DNA of 64,000 bases from Candidatus Saganbacteria bacterium. Its GTDB lineage: Bacteria; Margulisbacteria; WOR-1; XYC2-FULL-46-14; WPAF01. A model generated the notes under the pieces. The model saw nothing but the letters and a program-made list of their open reading frames with translations. It did not search any database and had not been told where the DNA came from. The DNA is taken from assembly GCA_016223205.1 (NCBI GenBank), contig JACRPM010000007.1, positions 118,688 through 182,687 of the forward strand. The letters are read 5' to 3'. Shown one piece after another: positions 43,120 to 51,980 of this stretch (positions are counted from its first letter, which is position 1; every line of letters starts with the position of its first letter). Made by a program: the position numbers and the translations under genes.

Positions 43120-43605
43120 ATGGAGAATATAAGCAGAGCGCCCGCGTTATCTTTCCATTCAAGAACAACAAAATACACCCGAGTATATTTTGGTGAGTCC
43201 TGCTGGGGTAGGGAGGGAAGAACAATAAAATATGCTCGAACTACAGAAGTTCCGGAATTTGATGGCGGAAGATCTTATGTAATTCCCGAACCCCATTGCA
43301 GAGTTGAAATCACAAAAGAGGCTCGCGAGGGAGACTTGCCTCATCTCCTGACAATTGCCGTAGGAGGTCAAATAAGACATTGGTTGGCTGAAGGTGCCGA
43401 AATCCGCAAGACAATATCGGTGGGGAATGACAGTCATTTCCCGGATGCCGTTTATAGTTTTTGGGCGAAAAACGGGATTTGTCATATTTTCAGAGAAGAT
43501 TCGAATATATTATTGGCAAAAGTCTATCCCGATCGTTCAAACTTTGGTCCCACGGCTTTTCAGCGGTTTTCAAGCAGGATGGATCTTATTGTAGATTTAA
43601 GGTGA
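43120..43605 (+). CDS. Unknown protein in possible tRNA-Leu mini-island
   Basis: Not recognised. The 161-residue protein has no signal or membrane segment. It is rich in aromatic and charged residues (RVYFGESCWGREGR, YSFWAKNGICHIF). The ATG at 43120 is preferred with AGAGG 11-12 nt upstream. A GTG at 43108 overlaps that Shine-Dalgarno. Promoter candidate: TTGAAA (43068), 18 bp, GATAAT (43092-43097). It is AT-rich relative to its neighbours and bracketed by the 18-bp tRNA-Leu end repeat. Confidence 0.65.
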   Translation: MENISRAPALSFHSRTTKYTRVYFGESCWGREGRTIKYARTTEVPEFDGGRSYVIPEPHCRVEITKEAREGDLPHLLTIAVGGQIRHWLAEGAEIRKTISVGNDSHFPDAVYSFWAKNGICHIFREDSNILLAKVYPDRSNFGPTAFQRFSSRMDLIVDLR

Positions 43606-43651
43606 ACAGGATCCTGATTCTCAACCCCGATGGTTTGCTTTAAATCTAAAA

Positions 43652-43733
43652 TGGGCGAGAGAGGACTCGAACCTCCAAGCCTTGCGGCACACGGTCCTAA
43701 GCCGTGCGCGTATACCAATTCCGCCACTCGCCC
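43652..43733 (-). tRNA. tRNA-Leu (TAG)
   Basis: Acceptor GGGCGAG/CTCGCCC, anticodon loop in CACGGCTTAGGACCGTG and a long variable arm. Its 3' end is duplicated at 42994-43011. Confidence 0.94.
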
Positions 43734-43739
43734 TTTATT

Positions 43740-43813
43740 TGCGCCAGGCAGGGATCGAACCCGCGACCTATTGCTTCGAAGGCAATCGCTCTATCCAACT
43801 GAGCTACTGGCGC
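43740..43813 (-). tRNA. tRNA-Arg (TCG)
   Basis: Acceptor GCGCCAG/CTGGCGC, anticodon stem-loop ATTGC-CTTCGAA-GCAAT and T-loop TTCGATC. Six bp from the tRNA-Leu gene. Confidence 0.95.
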
Positions 43814-43824
43814 ATATTCATCAG

Positions 43825-44886
43825 TTATCCGGATTTACGATATCGGGTGCTTCGTCCCTGGCCGATCCTTTCGATCTTCTTAAAAGACAATAATCGATCC
43901 AGCGCCTGATTAACGGTCGGCCGGGCGACATTTGCCTTTTTGGATATTTCCAAGGGGGAGGCCTCACTTACGCTTTGCAAATATTGCCAGACCATTAGCT
44001 GTTTTGGCGATAAAAGTTTTTCGAGGTTTTCGGCGGACAATAACCCCACCGCCATTTTTGATTGTTGGAGAAGAACCGATAAGAAGAATTCCAGCCAGGG
44101 TATAATATTTCCCTGCCCGCTTTTAAATGTTTTTTGGCTTTTTCGCAGGGCCAGATAATATTCGGACTTGCGGTCCTCAATAAGTTTTTCATGGGAAATA
44201 TAGGGCATATATAAATAGCCCTCTTTGAGCAACAGCAGATTGGTCAATATCCTTGAAAGTCGGCCGTTGCCGTCCTCAAAGGGATGGATATTCAAGAATT
44301 CGATAACGAAGTTCGCCGCAATCAATATGGGATGATATTTCTTTTCTTTGACGGCCAGTTGCGTCCATTCGACCGATTCCTGCATTTCTTTGGGGGTCAA
44401 GTAAGCCGGGGTCGTATCAAAGAGAATACCGGCCGGTTGCCCGATTGAGCCGACCATCATCACTTGGTTCTCTTTCTTTTTATATTCGCCCCGGTGCCCC
44501 TCATCTTTCTCGACATATTTAAGCATTTCCTGGTGGAAATGTTTAACAGTGTTTTCAGAAAACCGGAGGCGCTCCCAGGCATCAAAAACATTGCGCAGCA
44601 GCTCAAAATAGCCCTTAACCTCCTGTTTGTCGCGGGAAGAGAATTTTTGAAGCGTGATGCCGCCCATCAATTTCTCAACGTCATCATCGGACAAATGCAC
44701 TCCCTCTATTCGAGTAGAGGCGCCGGTGGAGGTGATAAGGACGGAATGCTTAAGCCGGCCCAGAACCTGCGGGCTTAATTTTGCGCCGGCTATCCATTGG
44801 CCTTTGAGCTCGTCAATTTGGGCGATCGTATTCCAGATCTCGGGGGGCAAGTTATTGAGTCGGTTATTTAAGCGATTAAATGGCAT
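43825..44886 (-). CDS. Fic family AMP-transferase-like protein
   Basis: A 353-residue Fic protein. The active-site motif is HPFEDGNGRLSR with the catalytic His. An N-terminal helix carries STRIEG, matching the inhibitory (S/T)xxxE(G/N) of class II Fic proteins, so activity should be self-restrained. A C-terminal winged helix (EISKKANVARPTVNQALDRL) may bind DNA. Fic proteins transfer AMP to targets such as gyrase; the target is unknown here. It sits between tRNA-Arg and tRNA-Lys, a typical insertion neighbourhood. Confidence 0.9.
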   Translation of the reverse strand: MPFNRLNNRLNNLPPEIWNTIAQIDELKGQWIAGAKLSPQVLGRLKHSVLITSTGASTRIEGVHLSDDDVEKLMGGITLQKFSSRDKQEVKGYFELLRNVFDAWERLRFSENTVKHFHQEMLKYVEKDEGHRGEYKKKENQVMMVGSIGQPAGILFDTTPAYLTPKEMQESVEWTQLAVKEKKYHPILIAANFVIEFLNIHPFEDGNGRLSRILTNLLLLKEGYLYMPYISHEKLIEDRKSEYYLALRKSQKTFKSGQGNIIPWLEFFLSVLLQQSKMAVGLLSAENLEKLLSPKQLMVWQYLQSVSEASPLEISKKANVARPTVNQALDRLLSFKKIERIGQGRSTRYRKSG

Positions 44887-44957
44887 GATTTGATCTTATA
44901 TTTTAACTATATAAGATTATATAAGATTACCTTGGGCGGGTCAAGACGAGGTAAAAA

Positions 44958-45030
44958 TGCGCCGTGAAGGAATTGAACCTTCAACCTTGACATTAAGAGT
45001 GTCCTGCTCTGCCAATTGAGCTAACGGCGC
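44958..45030 (-). tRNA. tRNA-Lys (CTT)
   Basis: Acceptor GCGCCGT/ACGGCGC, anticodon loop CTCTTAA giving CTT, and T-loop TTCAATT. One anticodon-stem pair at the base is a G-A mismatch. Confidence 0.9.
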
Positions 45031-45034
45031 ATGT

Positions 45035-46372
<1,338 letters not shown>

Positions 46373-46460
46373 TTACCCCTTTCTTTCTCCTACGCCCTAC
46401 GGGCTTCGGAGAACGAAAACAAAAGAACGCGCTCTCCGAAGCTCGAAGAGCGAAGGAGAG

Positions 46461-46533
46461 AGCGGGAGACGAGTCTCGAACTCGCGACCTCAACCTTGGC
46501 AAGGTTGCGCTCTACCAACTGAGCTACTCCCGC
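46461..46533 (-). tRNA. tRNA-Gly (GCC)
   Basis: Acceptor GCGGGAG/CTCCCGC, anticodon stem-loop CAACC-TTGCCAA-GGTTG, discriminator T. Its 5' end sequence recurs 72 bp away beyond a palindromic repeat. Confidence 0.95.
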
Positions 46534-46606
46534 ATCCTTCGACTCGCTATGCTCGCTCAGGATTAAGCCCCGAGCGAACGAAGTGAGTCGAGGGGCTACT
46601 CCCGCA
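46523..46606. repeat. Palindromic repeat flanked by copies of the tRNA-Gly 5' end (copy 1)
   Basis: GCTACTCCCGCA, the 5' end of tRNA-Gly (GCC), is repeated exactly at 46595-46606. Between the copies lies an imperfect palindrome with CTTCGACTCGC on one side and AGTGAGTCGAGG on the other. It resembles an insertion that duplicated 12 bp of target. Confidence 0.75.
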
Positions 46607-46625
46607 CTTCGGTTTCATTATAACA

Positions 46626-46699
46626 TCGGGGCGACTGGATTTGAACCAGCGACCTCGTGGTCCCAAACCACGCGCTCTACCAAGCTAAGCTACGCCCCG
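46626..46699 (-). tRNA. tRNA-Pro (TGG)
   Basis: Acceptor CGGGGCG/CGCCCCG, anticodon in GTGGTTTGGGACCAC and T-loop TTCAAAT. Confidence 0.95.
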
Positions 46700-46709
46700 C
46701 AAAGAAAAA

Positions 46710-46782
46710 AGCGGGAGACGGGATTCGAACCCGCGACCTCCAGCTTGGAAGGCTAGAGCTCTACCAACTGAGCTACTCCCGC
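46710..46782 (-). tRNA. tRNA-Gly (TCC)
   Basis: It has the same acceptor as the GCC isoacceptor, with anticodon loop CTTCCAA in a stem containing one G-T pair. Confidence 0.94.
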
Positions 46783-46853
46783 ACTTCGGCTCGCTTCGCT
46801 CGCTCAGTGCTAGGCCCCGAGCGAACGAAGTGAGTCGAGGGGCTACTCCCGCC
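46772..46853. repeat. Palindromic repeat flanked by copies of the tRNA-Gly 5' end (copy 2)
   Basis: The same arrangement as at 46523: GCTACTCCCGC of tRNA-Gly (TCC) recurs at 46842-46852, 70 bp away. The second half between them (CCCCGAGCGAACGAAGTGAG) is identical to copy 1. This favours duplication of a tRNA-plus-repeat unit. Confidence 0.75.
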
Positions 46854-46866
46854 TACGCTTCGCTTC

Positions 46867-46886
46867 CCTGCCTGCCGGCAGGCAGG
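46867..46886. repeat. Perfect 20-bp palindrome
   Basis: CCTGCCTGCCGGCAGGCAGG is its own reverse complement. An identical copy lies at 51951-51970 at the end of the DGR reverse transcriptase gene. Confidence 0.85.
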
Positions 46887-46936
46887 GGCGGGCAAGCCCG
46901 CTAAACGAAGGTAATATAGGTAATTATATGCAAGTT

Positions 46937-46945
46937 TGCTATAAT
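46937..46945 (+). promoter_or_regulatory. Extended -10 box before tRNA-His
   Basis: TGC-TATAAT ends 10 nt before the mature tRNA-His 5' end. Confidence 0.65.
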
Positions 46946-46955
46946 AATCAAACGT

Positions 46956-47028
46956 GGCGGCCTTGGTGTAGAGGTAACACAGCAGATTGTGGTTCTGTTA
47001 TCAGGGGTTCAATTCCCCTAGGTCGCCC
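46956..47028 (+). tRNA. tRNA-His (GTG)
   Basis: Acceptor GGCGGCC/GGTCGCC with one G-T pair, anticodon in CAGATTGTGGTTCTG, and position 73 is C as expected for tRNA-His. The base at -1 is T, not the usual encoded G, so G-1 may be added after transcription or set by processing. Confidence 0.93.
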
Positions 47029-47035
47029 CAAAAGT

Positions 47036-47458
47036 CTATCGCCCGTTGCCGAAATAAGTAAAAAGTATATAGGTGCTCATCAAGAGCAGGATGATCCCCG
47101 AGACGATCCGCTGGAAAGTGCCGGCTTCTTCCGGTGCGATCACCACCAGGTTGCCCAGGTCGTTCAGAAAACCCAAAAATCGCGGGAAAAAGATGAATAA
47201 TATCCCGAAGACCATCGCTAAAACTCCAGTATAGAAAAGCGCCCAGAGCTCGGGATACCAATTACCCGTGAGAATAAGAAATAGCGAGGCTAAAAGCAGT
47301 ACCAGTCCGTTGATGAGGCGGGGGATATGGTCTTGCTCGAAAGAATACTTCAATTCACGATCGATCACCTTATTCAACATTTCCAAAAAAGTCGGGAAGA
47401 AAAGGACCAACATTCCAAAGACCATCCCCAGCAGACCGGAAAACAACAAATACCACAT
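47036..47458 (-). CDS. Unknown four-TM protein with internal duplication
   Basis: Not recognised. The 140-residue protein has four hydrophobic segments. The two halves are duplicates: MVFGMLVLFFPTFLEMLNKV and MVFGILFIFFPRFLGFLNDL occupy equivalent places, each paired with a following LLLAS/LLLMS helix. GGAG lies 6 nt before the ATG. Function unknown; a small membrane scaffold or transporter subunit is possible. It sits between tRNA-His and tRNA-Arg. Confidence 0.7.
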   Translation of the reverse strand: MWYLLFSGLLGMVFGMLVLFFPTFLEMLNKVIDRELKYSFEQDHIPRLINGLVLLLASLFLILTGNWYPELWALFYTGVLAMVFGILFIFFPRFLGFLNDLGNLVVIAPEEAGTFQRIVSGIILLLMSTYILFTYFGNGR

Positions 47459-47472
47459 TTTTTACTCCTTCT

Positions 47473-47546
47473 CGGGCCCGAGAGGATTCGAACCTCCGAC
47501 CGACAGATTAGAAATCTGTTGCTCTATCCAACTGAGCTACGGGCCC
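47473..47546 (-). tRNA. tRNA-Arg (TCT)
   Basis: Acceptor GGGCCCG/CGGGCCC, anticodon stem-loop ACAGA-TTTCTAA-TCTGT. The rdgB reading frame runs 23 nt into its 5' end. Confidence 0.95.
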
Positions 47547-48093
47547 ACAGGTAAGATTTTAGCATTTTTAAGGCCCGCGCGCGATGACTGATGCGGTTTT
47601 TAAAAGCCGGGGACATTTGAGCAAAGGTTTTTTTAGATCCGTTAGGGACAAACACCGGATCATAGCCAAAACCATGCCGCCCCCGCATCTCTTCTATGAT
47701 TTTTCCCCGGACTATACCCTTAAATGTCCGGACCCTGCCATCGGGACGCGCTAAGGCAATGACGCAAACGAACATCGCCCGACGATTCGCCCGACACCGC
47801 CGCATTACGCGCAACAATTTTTGGCAGAGATTTTTCGGGGTGGGGGGAGTGGCGAAGCGCGCCGATTTTACTCCCGGCAGTCCATCCAAGCAATTGACCA
47901 TCAGCCCCGAGTCGTCGGCAATGGTCAACTGTTTGAACTTTCGGGCCCCCGCGCGGGCTTTCTTTATTGCGTTTTCCTCAAAGGTTTTACCGTTCTCTTT
48001 TACGTTGAGTTTACGACCCTCGACTTTAACGCCGAGAATGTGGCGGATCTCTTTGAGTTTATGTTTATTAGTAGTGGCGACCAGGAGCTTCAA
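47524..48093 (-). CDS. rdgB: dITP/XTP pyrophosphatase RdgB (HAM1)
   Basis: A 189-residue house-cleaning pyrophosphatase that removes deaminated purine nucleotides. Motifs: LLVATTNKHKLKEI, TFEENAIKKARAGA, ADDSGLMVNCLDGLPGVKSAR, and GHGFGYDPVF appears as RHGFGYDPVFVP. The frame has no stop before the adjacent tRNA-Arg. Its last residues WARSSVG and the TAG stop are encoded by the tRNA acceptor and D-arm. The ATG overlaps the purD stop by 4 bp. Confidence 0.93.
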   Translation of the reverse strand: MKLLVATTNKHKLKEIRHILGVKVEGRKLNVKENGKTFEENAIKKARAGARKFKQLTIADDSGLMVNCLDGLPGVKSARFATPPTPKNLCQKLLRVMRRCRANRRAMFVCVIALARPDGRVRTFKGIVRGKIIEEMRGRHGFGYDPVFVPNGSKKTFAQMSPAFKNRISHRARALKMLKSYLWARSSVG

Positions 48094-49352
48094 CGTTTTA
48101 AGGCCTTCCGGCCGATGTCAGTGCGGTAGTGCATGCCTTCGAAATCGATCATCTTTACAGCCATATAGGAACGATCAATTGCATGTCGAATCGTTTCACC
48201 TAATCCGACCACCCCCAGCACCCGTCCGCCCGCGGTCACGATCTGCCCTTCTTTTTCGGCCGTTCCAGCATGAAAGATGATGACATCGTCCAGCTGGCGC
48301 GCATCATTGAGGCCTTTTATTTTTATTCCTTTTGTATACGCTCCGGGGTAACCGCCGGAAGCCAAAACCACACAGACAGCGGGGCGGGGGTCCCATTCGA
48401 TCGAGATAGTAGATAATCGAACGTCGATCGTTGAGCGTAGGATATCGACTAAGTCGGTTTTCAGTCGGGGAAGTATACATTGGGTTTCAGGATCACCGAA
48501 ACGGGCATTGTACTCCAAAACCTTTGGACCGTTTTTCGTGACCATTATGCCCACGTACAGAACGCCCTTATACGGCATTCCTTCCGATTCCATGCCTTTG
48601 ATGGTGGGGACCAAGATTTCGTGCTGAACTTTTTCTAAAAGTTCAGGAGTGACGATGGGAGCGGGGGAATAGGCGCCCATGCCCCCCGTGTTTGGCCCTT
48701 CATCGTTATCGTTCACTCTCTTATGGTCCTGGGCGGAAGCCATGGGGATGATCGTTTTACCATCAGTAAAGCAGAGGATCGAGGCCTCTTCACCCTCCAA
48801 ATATTCTTCAACCACAATCTTTTTCCCCGCCTCACCAAAATCTTTCATGCTGTCTATGGCTTGTTCGGCAGCGGATAAAGTTTCGGCGATTATAACGCCC
48901 TTGCCGGCGGCCAGGCCGTCGGCTTTGATGACCACCGGAGCGCCCAGCTTTTTGGCAAACTTTTTAGCATCGCTGGGATCGGTAAAGGAGGCGAAGGCGG
49001 CGGTGGGGATCTTATATTTTTTCATCAGTTCTTTGGCGAAGATCTTACTGCCTTCAATTTGCGCAGCGGCCTGGCTGGGGCCGAATATCTTCAGACCTTG
49101 CGATTCAAAAAGGTCCACGATCCCTAAAACCAGAGGGACTTCCGGGCCTACTACGGTAAGATCGATGCTTTTCTCTTTGGCGAACTTAAGAAGATGGGGA
49201 AGGTCCTCGGCCTTGATATCGACGTTCTCCGCCACTTGTGATGTGCCCGCATTGCCGGGCGCGCAAAAGATCTTACTGACTTTGGGGCTTTGCGCGAGCT
49301 TCCAGCACAGGGCGTGCTCGCGCCCTCCGGAACCGATCACCAGAATGTTCAT
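48090..49352 (-). CDS. purD: Phosphoribosylamine-glycine ligase
   Basis: This 420-residue GAR synthetase has an N-terminal VIGSGGREHALCWKLAQSP and APGNAGTSQ. The ATP-grasp core includes VIKADGLAAGKGVIIAET, GPNTGGMGAYSPAP and YNARFGDPETQCILPRL. It makes GAR in purine synthesis. It is followed by rdgB with a 4-bp overlap, so both concern purine nucleotides. No other pur gene is nearby. Confidence 0.96.
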   Translation of the reverse strand: MNILVIGSGGREHALCWKLAQSPKVSKIFCAPGNAGTSQVAENVDIKAEDLPHLLKFAKEKSIDLTVVGPEVPLVLGIVDLFESQGLKIFGPSQAAAQIEGSKIFAKELMKKYKIPTAAFASFTDPSDAKKFAKKLGAPVVIKADGLAAGKGVIIAETLSAAEQAIDSMKDFGEAGKKIVVEEYLEGEEASILCFTDGKTIIPMASAQDHKRVNDNDEGPNTGGMGAYSPAPIVTPELLEKVQHEILVPTIKGMESEGMPYKGVLYVGIMVTKNGPKVLEYNARFGDPETQCILPRLKTDLVDILRSTIDVRLSTISIEWDPRPAVCVVLASGGYPGAYTKGIKIKGLNDARQLDDVIIFHAGTAEKEGQIVTAGGRVLGVVGLGETIRHAIDRSYMAVKMIDFEGMHYRTDIGRKALKR

Positions 49353-49366
49353 GAAATTTCCATTAG

Positions 49367-49594
49367 CTATAAATTCGATAGAAAATCATCGAGAGTTATT
49401 TCTGCCAGTTCCAAAATACCTTTTAGGGTCCCAGCCATGACGCTCTTGTGGTTGGGGACAATGGTCGTAATTTTACGATTGCCGCTTCGTTTGCAGAGCT
49501 TGATGTGGCTGCCCTTTTGCCTGACAACCTCAAATCCCAATCTCTTTAGGGCATTAATTATTTCTCTTGCGGGAAGAATGGGATATTTGGTCAA
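49367..49594 (-). CDS. hicA: HicA-type mRNA interferase toxin
   Basis: A 75-residue HicA with a double-stranded RNA-binding-like fold. Motifs: EIINALKRLGFEVVRQKGSH with the catalytic His, TIVPNHKSVMAGTLKGIL. HicA cleaves mRNA on translating ribosomes when free of HicB. It lies downstream of hicB with a 4-bp overlap. The pair sits next to, and divergent from, the DGR. Confidence 0.92.
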   Translation of the reverse strand: MTKYPILPAREIINALKRLGFEVVRQKGSHIKLCKRSGNRKITTIVPNHKSVMAGTLKGILELAEITLDDFLSNL

Positions 49595-49842
49595 CGAGAA
49601 GCTCCGAATTTGCCGAATTCGAAATTAAATCTTAGCGGAAGAATCACTTTGTCCAAATCTTCATCTTCAAGATAAAGCTCAATAGCTTCTTCCAAATTGG
49701 AGAGCGCCTGGGCTGCAGTATCCCCCTGACTTGCCACCTTCAATTCTTTGCATTTAGCCACATACATCGGCTCTTCCTTCCAAATTTCCGCGGTTAAATT
49801 CAATTGTCCGTGAATCGCCCTAATCTTAGGCTTATTGGTCAT
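49591..49842 (-). CDS. hicB: HicB-type antitoxin
   Basis: An 83-residue HicB with the partial RNase H-like fold (LTAEIWKEEPMYVAKCKELKV, then GDTAAQALSNLEEAIELYLE). The usual C-terminal DNA-binding domain is missing, so it belongs to the short single-domain type. AGAGG precedes the ATG by 8 nt. As in many loci with the hicB-hicA order, the antitoxin is made first. Confidence 0.88.
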   Translation of the reverse strand: MTNKPKIRAIHGQLNLTAEIWKEEPMYVAKCKELKVASQGDTAAQALSNLEEAIELYLEDEDLDKVILPLRFNFEFGKFGASR

Positions 49843-49874
49843 ATCATCACCCTCTTTTATAAATAATCTGAAAT

Positions 49875-49902
49875 TTTACAAAACTCTTATCGATAATATT
49901 AT
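49875..49902 (+). promoter_or_regulatory. Candidate promoter of the DGR target gene
   Basis: TTTACA (49875-49880), 16 bp, TATTAT (49897-49902). A short imperfect palindrome (CCCCTCGACAGGCTCGGGG) lies in the leader at 49905-49923. Confidence 0.5.
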
Positions 49903-49967
49903 AGCCCCTCGACAGGCTCGGGGCAAGCGGGTTAGATACCCAAAGTAAATAAGGAGGAAAGATAACA

Positions 49968-50561
49968 ATGGCATTAAAAGTGAGCATCGAGGGCTTAAGG
50001 TTTCGGGCAAATGATAGGAAAACAGGGACCTCTGATCAAATGAGAATAATTGGCCAGAGACTGTCGAATTCCGGCGCTTTAAGATTGCGCGAGGGGGATA
50101 GTCCGGCAGATTTACAAAGGATATTAAGCCAACGTCAGCCTTTAAATATAGGAATCAGCGAAATTGCAACTGATTCTAATGCAGGAGTCGGCGAGATTGC
50201 CGTCGTACGCAAGCCCCAAATAGAACTTCCAGAAATAATCGATGACCCCCGATTGACTTTTAAGGTTGCCAGGGGCGTGATTGTTGAATCTTTGTCGAAT
50301 GGTAGGGCGATTGCCGTAACAATAAACGAGCAAAACCCTGGTAGAAAATTCAGAGTTCCAACCGAGCCGGAATTATTGAAGTTAAACGGATTGCTTGGAG
50401 ATCGGTTAGAAGGCACGGATTATTGGATATGGACAGAAACGGAAACTCAGAAAGGTAGCGGTTATAATGTTCTCCGCCACCTGGACGACGACGGCCGCCA
50501 CGACTTCAACCCGGAGGTTCGCCACGCCGACTACGCGGTTCGTCTTGTCGAGGACAGATAA
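49968..50561 (+). CDS. DGR target protein with C-terminal variable region
   Basis: A 197-residue protein with strong AAGGAGG Shine-Dalgarno. The N-terminal ~115 residues are unrecognised and lack a signal peptide. Residues ~115-195 resemble a compact C-type-lectin/formylglycine-enzyme-like fold: KFRVPTEPELLKLNGLLGD, then DYWIWTETE, then the variable repeat. The last 33 residues are encoded by the variable repeat at 50464-50551. Ten template Asn codons line up with D, G, H, D, F, N, V, A, D, Y in the expressed gene. It should bind a ligand through the diversified face; the ligand and location are unknown. Confidence 0.9.
   Translation: MALKVSIEGLRFRANDRKTGTSDQMRIIGQRLSNSGALRLREGDSPADLQRILSQRQPLNIGISEIATDSNAGVGEIAVVRKPQIELPEIIDDPRLTFKVARGVIVESLSNGRAIAVTINEQNPGRKFRVPTEPELLKLNGLLGDRLEGTDYWIWTETETQKGSGYNVLRHLDDDGRHDFNPEVRHADYAVRLVEDR
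50464..50551 (+). repeat. DGR variable repeat (VR)
   Basis: An 88-bp repeat at the 3' end of the target gene. It aligns without gaps to the template repeat at 51981-52068. All 14 mismatches are at template adenines (8 to G, 4 to T, 2 to C); none of the 58 non-A positions differs. The last 17 bp (GCGGTTCGTCTTGTCGA) are identical and are probably the initiation-of-mutagenic-homing segment. Confidence 0.96.
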
Positions 50562-50624
50562 TTATCCTTTATTCTTTTTGACTTTTACACTTTGAGGGGT
50601 GGGGCGGCCGGAATAAATTGATAT

Positions 50625-50963
50625 ATGGAAGGGCCAAAAGTAATCACTTACGCCTATGATTTCATAAAATGGGCAATTCCCCACATTGCAAAGTTTCCAA
50701 GAAATCAAAGATATACGCTTGGAGAGAGGATCGAAAACAAATTATTCTGCCTTCTGGAGCTTCTTATTGAAGCCCAATATTCCAAAGATAAAGCCAATGC
50801 GCTTAAGAAAGCGAACCTTGAAATTGAACAGATGCGGCATTTATTCCGTTTATGTTATGATTTGCGGCTGATCAATTTAAAAACGTATGAATTGTCATCA
50901 AAATATTTAATGGATATAGGGGCGCAAATCGGTGGATGGATTAAGCAGCAATCGGCAAGATGA
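50625..50963 (+). CDS. avd: Avd-type four-helix-bundle accessory protein of the DGR
   Basis: A 112-residue helical protein of the S23/Avd four-helix-bundle family: TYAYDFIKWAIPHIAKFPRN, RYTLGERIENKLFCLLELLI, EQMRHLFRLCYDLRLINLK, then YELSSKYLMDIGAQIGGWI. In the Bordetella phage DGR, Avd forms a pentamer that binds the reverse transcriptase and template RNA. Its stop overlaps the RT start (ATGA), so the two are coupled. Confidence 0.93.
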   Translation: MEGPKVITYAYDFIKWAIPHIAKFPRNQRYTLGERIENKLFCLLELLIEAQYSKDKANALKKANLEIEQMRHLFRLCYDLRLINLKTYELSSKYLMDIGAQIGGWIKQQSAR

Positions 50964-51976
50964 AGCGATATGGTCAGCTCTTTGGAAAGATATGCTCTTT
51001 CGATAATCTCTTAAAAGCCGCCAGAAAAGCCCAGCGAGGGAAACGCCTAAAAACAAGCACGTCTGAATTTAACCTAAGATTAGAGACTGAACTGCTTAAG
51101 TTGCAAAAAGAACTGCAAGACCGGACTTATCGAATAGGCCGCTATAAGCAATTCTACATTTATGACCCCAAGAAACGACTAATCAGCGCTTTACCTTACA
51201 GGGATAGAGTTGCCCAACATGCTTTGTGTAATGTTATCGAGCCGATATTCGATCAGTCTTTTATTCATGACACCTATGCCTGCAGGAAAGACAAAGGCAG
51301 TCATAGTGCCGTTAATCGATTTACAACGTATTGCCGCATGAATAAATACGCCTTGAAATGCGACATTAAGAGCTATTTCGCTTCAATTGATCATGATGTT
51401 TTATTTGAGATGCTTAAGAAGAAGACCAAAGATCCCAATGCTCTCTGGTTGATCAAGTTGATTATTGATTCAACGCTGTCGCCCGGGATACCGATCGGGA
51501 ATTTAGCCAGCCAGATATTTGCCAATCTCTATCTTGATGGTCTTGACCATTATTTGAAAGAAACCGTCAAATGCAAGTATTATCTACGGTATATGGACGA
51601 CTTGATTGTTTTTGATAATGATAAGGGCAGGTTAAACGAGATTAAGGGCGCCATGGGGGAGTACTTAAGAAGCTTAAAACTGGAATTGCATCCTAATAAA
51701 AGCCAGACCTATTTAACCGCCAAAGGAATTGTTTTTCTCGGTTATAAGGTTTATCCAACGCACCGCTTGGTTGTCAAACAAAATGTTAAGAGATTAAGGA
51801 AGAGGATTAAAAGATATTTTGAATTGTTGAGATTAAAGCTGATAACTCCCCAAAAAATAATCTGTTCGGTTCAAAGCTGGCTGGGCTACGCGATCCACGC
51901 GGATTCATTTAATTTAAGAAGGAAGATTTTATCGGAGTTTAATTTTAAAGCCTGCCTGCCGGCAGGCAGGGGATAA
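50960..51976 (+). CDS. DGR reverse transcriptase
   Basis: A 338-residue reverse transcriptase. Motif order: RDRVAQHALCNVIEPIFDQS, KCDIKSYFASIDH with the first catalytic Asp, then IPIGNLASQIFANLYLDGL. In that motif SQ replaces the SP of retron and group II enzymes, the hallmark of DGR enzymes. The catalytic RYMDDLIVF (~residues 211-219) and FLGYKVYP follow. It has no maturase or endonuclease domain. The last eight residues (ACLPAGRG) and the stop come from the perfect 20-bp palindrome at 51951-51970, four bp before the template repeat. Confidence 0.96.
   Translation: MKRYGQLFGKICSFDNLLKAARKAQRGKRLKTSTSEFNLRLETELLKLQKELQDRTYRIGRYKQFYIYDPKKRLISALPYRDRVAQHALCNVIEPIFDQSFIHDTYACRKDKGSHSAVNRFTTYCRMNKYALKCDIKSYFASIDHDVLFEMLKKKTKDPNALWLIKLIIDSTLSPGIPIGNLASQIFANLYLDGLDHYLKETVKCKYYLRYMDDLIVFDNDKGRLNEIKGAMGEYLRSLKLELHPNKSQTYLTAKGIVFLGYKVYPTHRLVVKQNVKRLRKRIKRYFELLRLKLITPQKIICSVQSWLGYAIHADSFNLRRKILSEFNFKACLPAGRG
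51951..51970. repeat. Perfect 20-bp palindrome at the RT 3' end
   Basis: CCTGCCTGCCGGCAGGCAGG, identical to 46867-46886. It forms the 3' end of the RT coding sequence and lies 10 bp from the template repeat, so it may shape the template RNA 5' end or be an independent repeat insertion. Confidence 0.85.
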
Positions 51977-51980
51977 GCCC

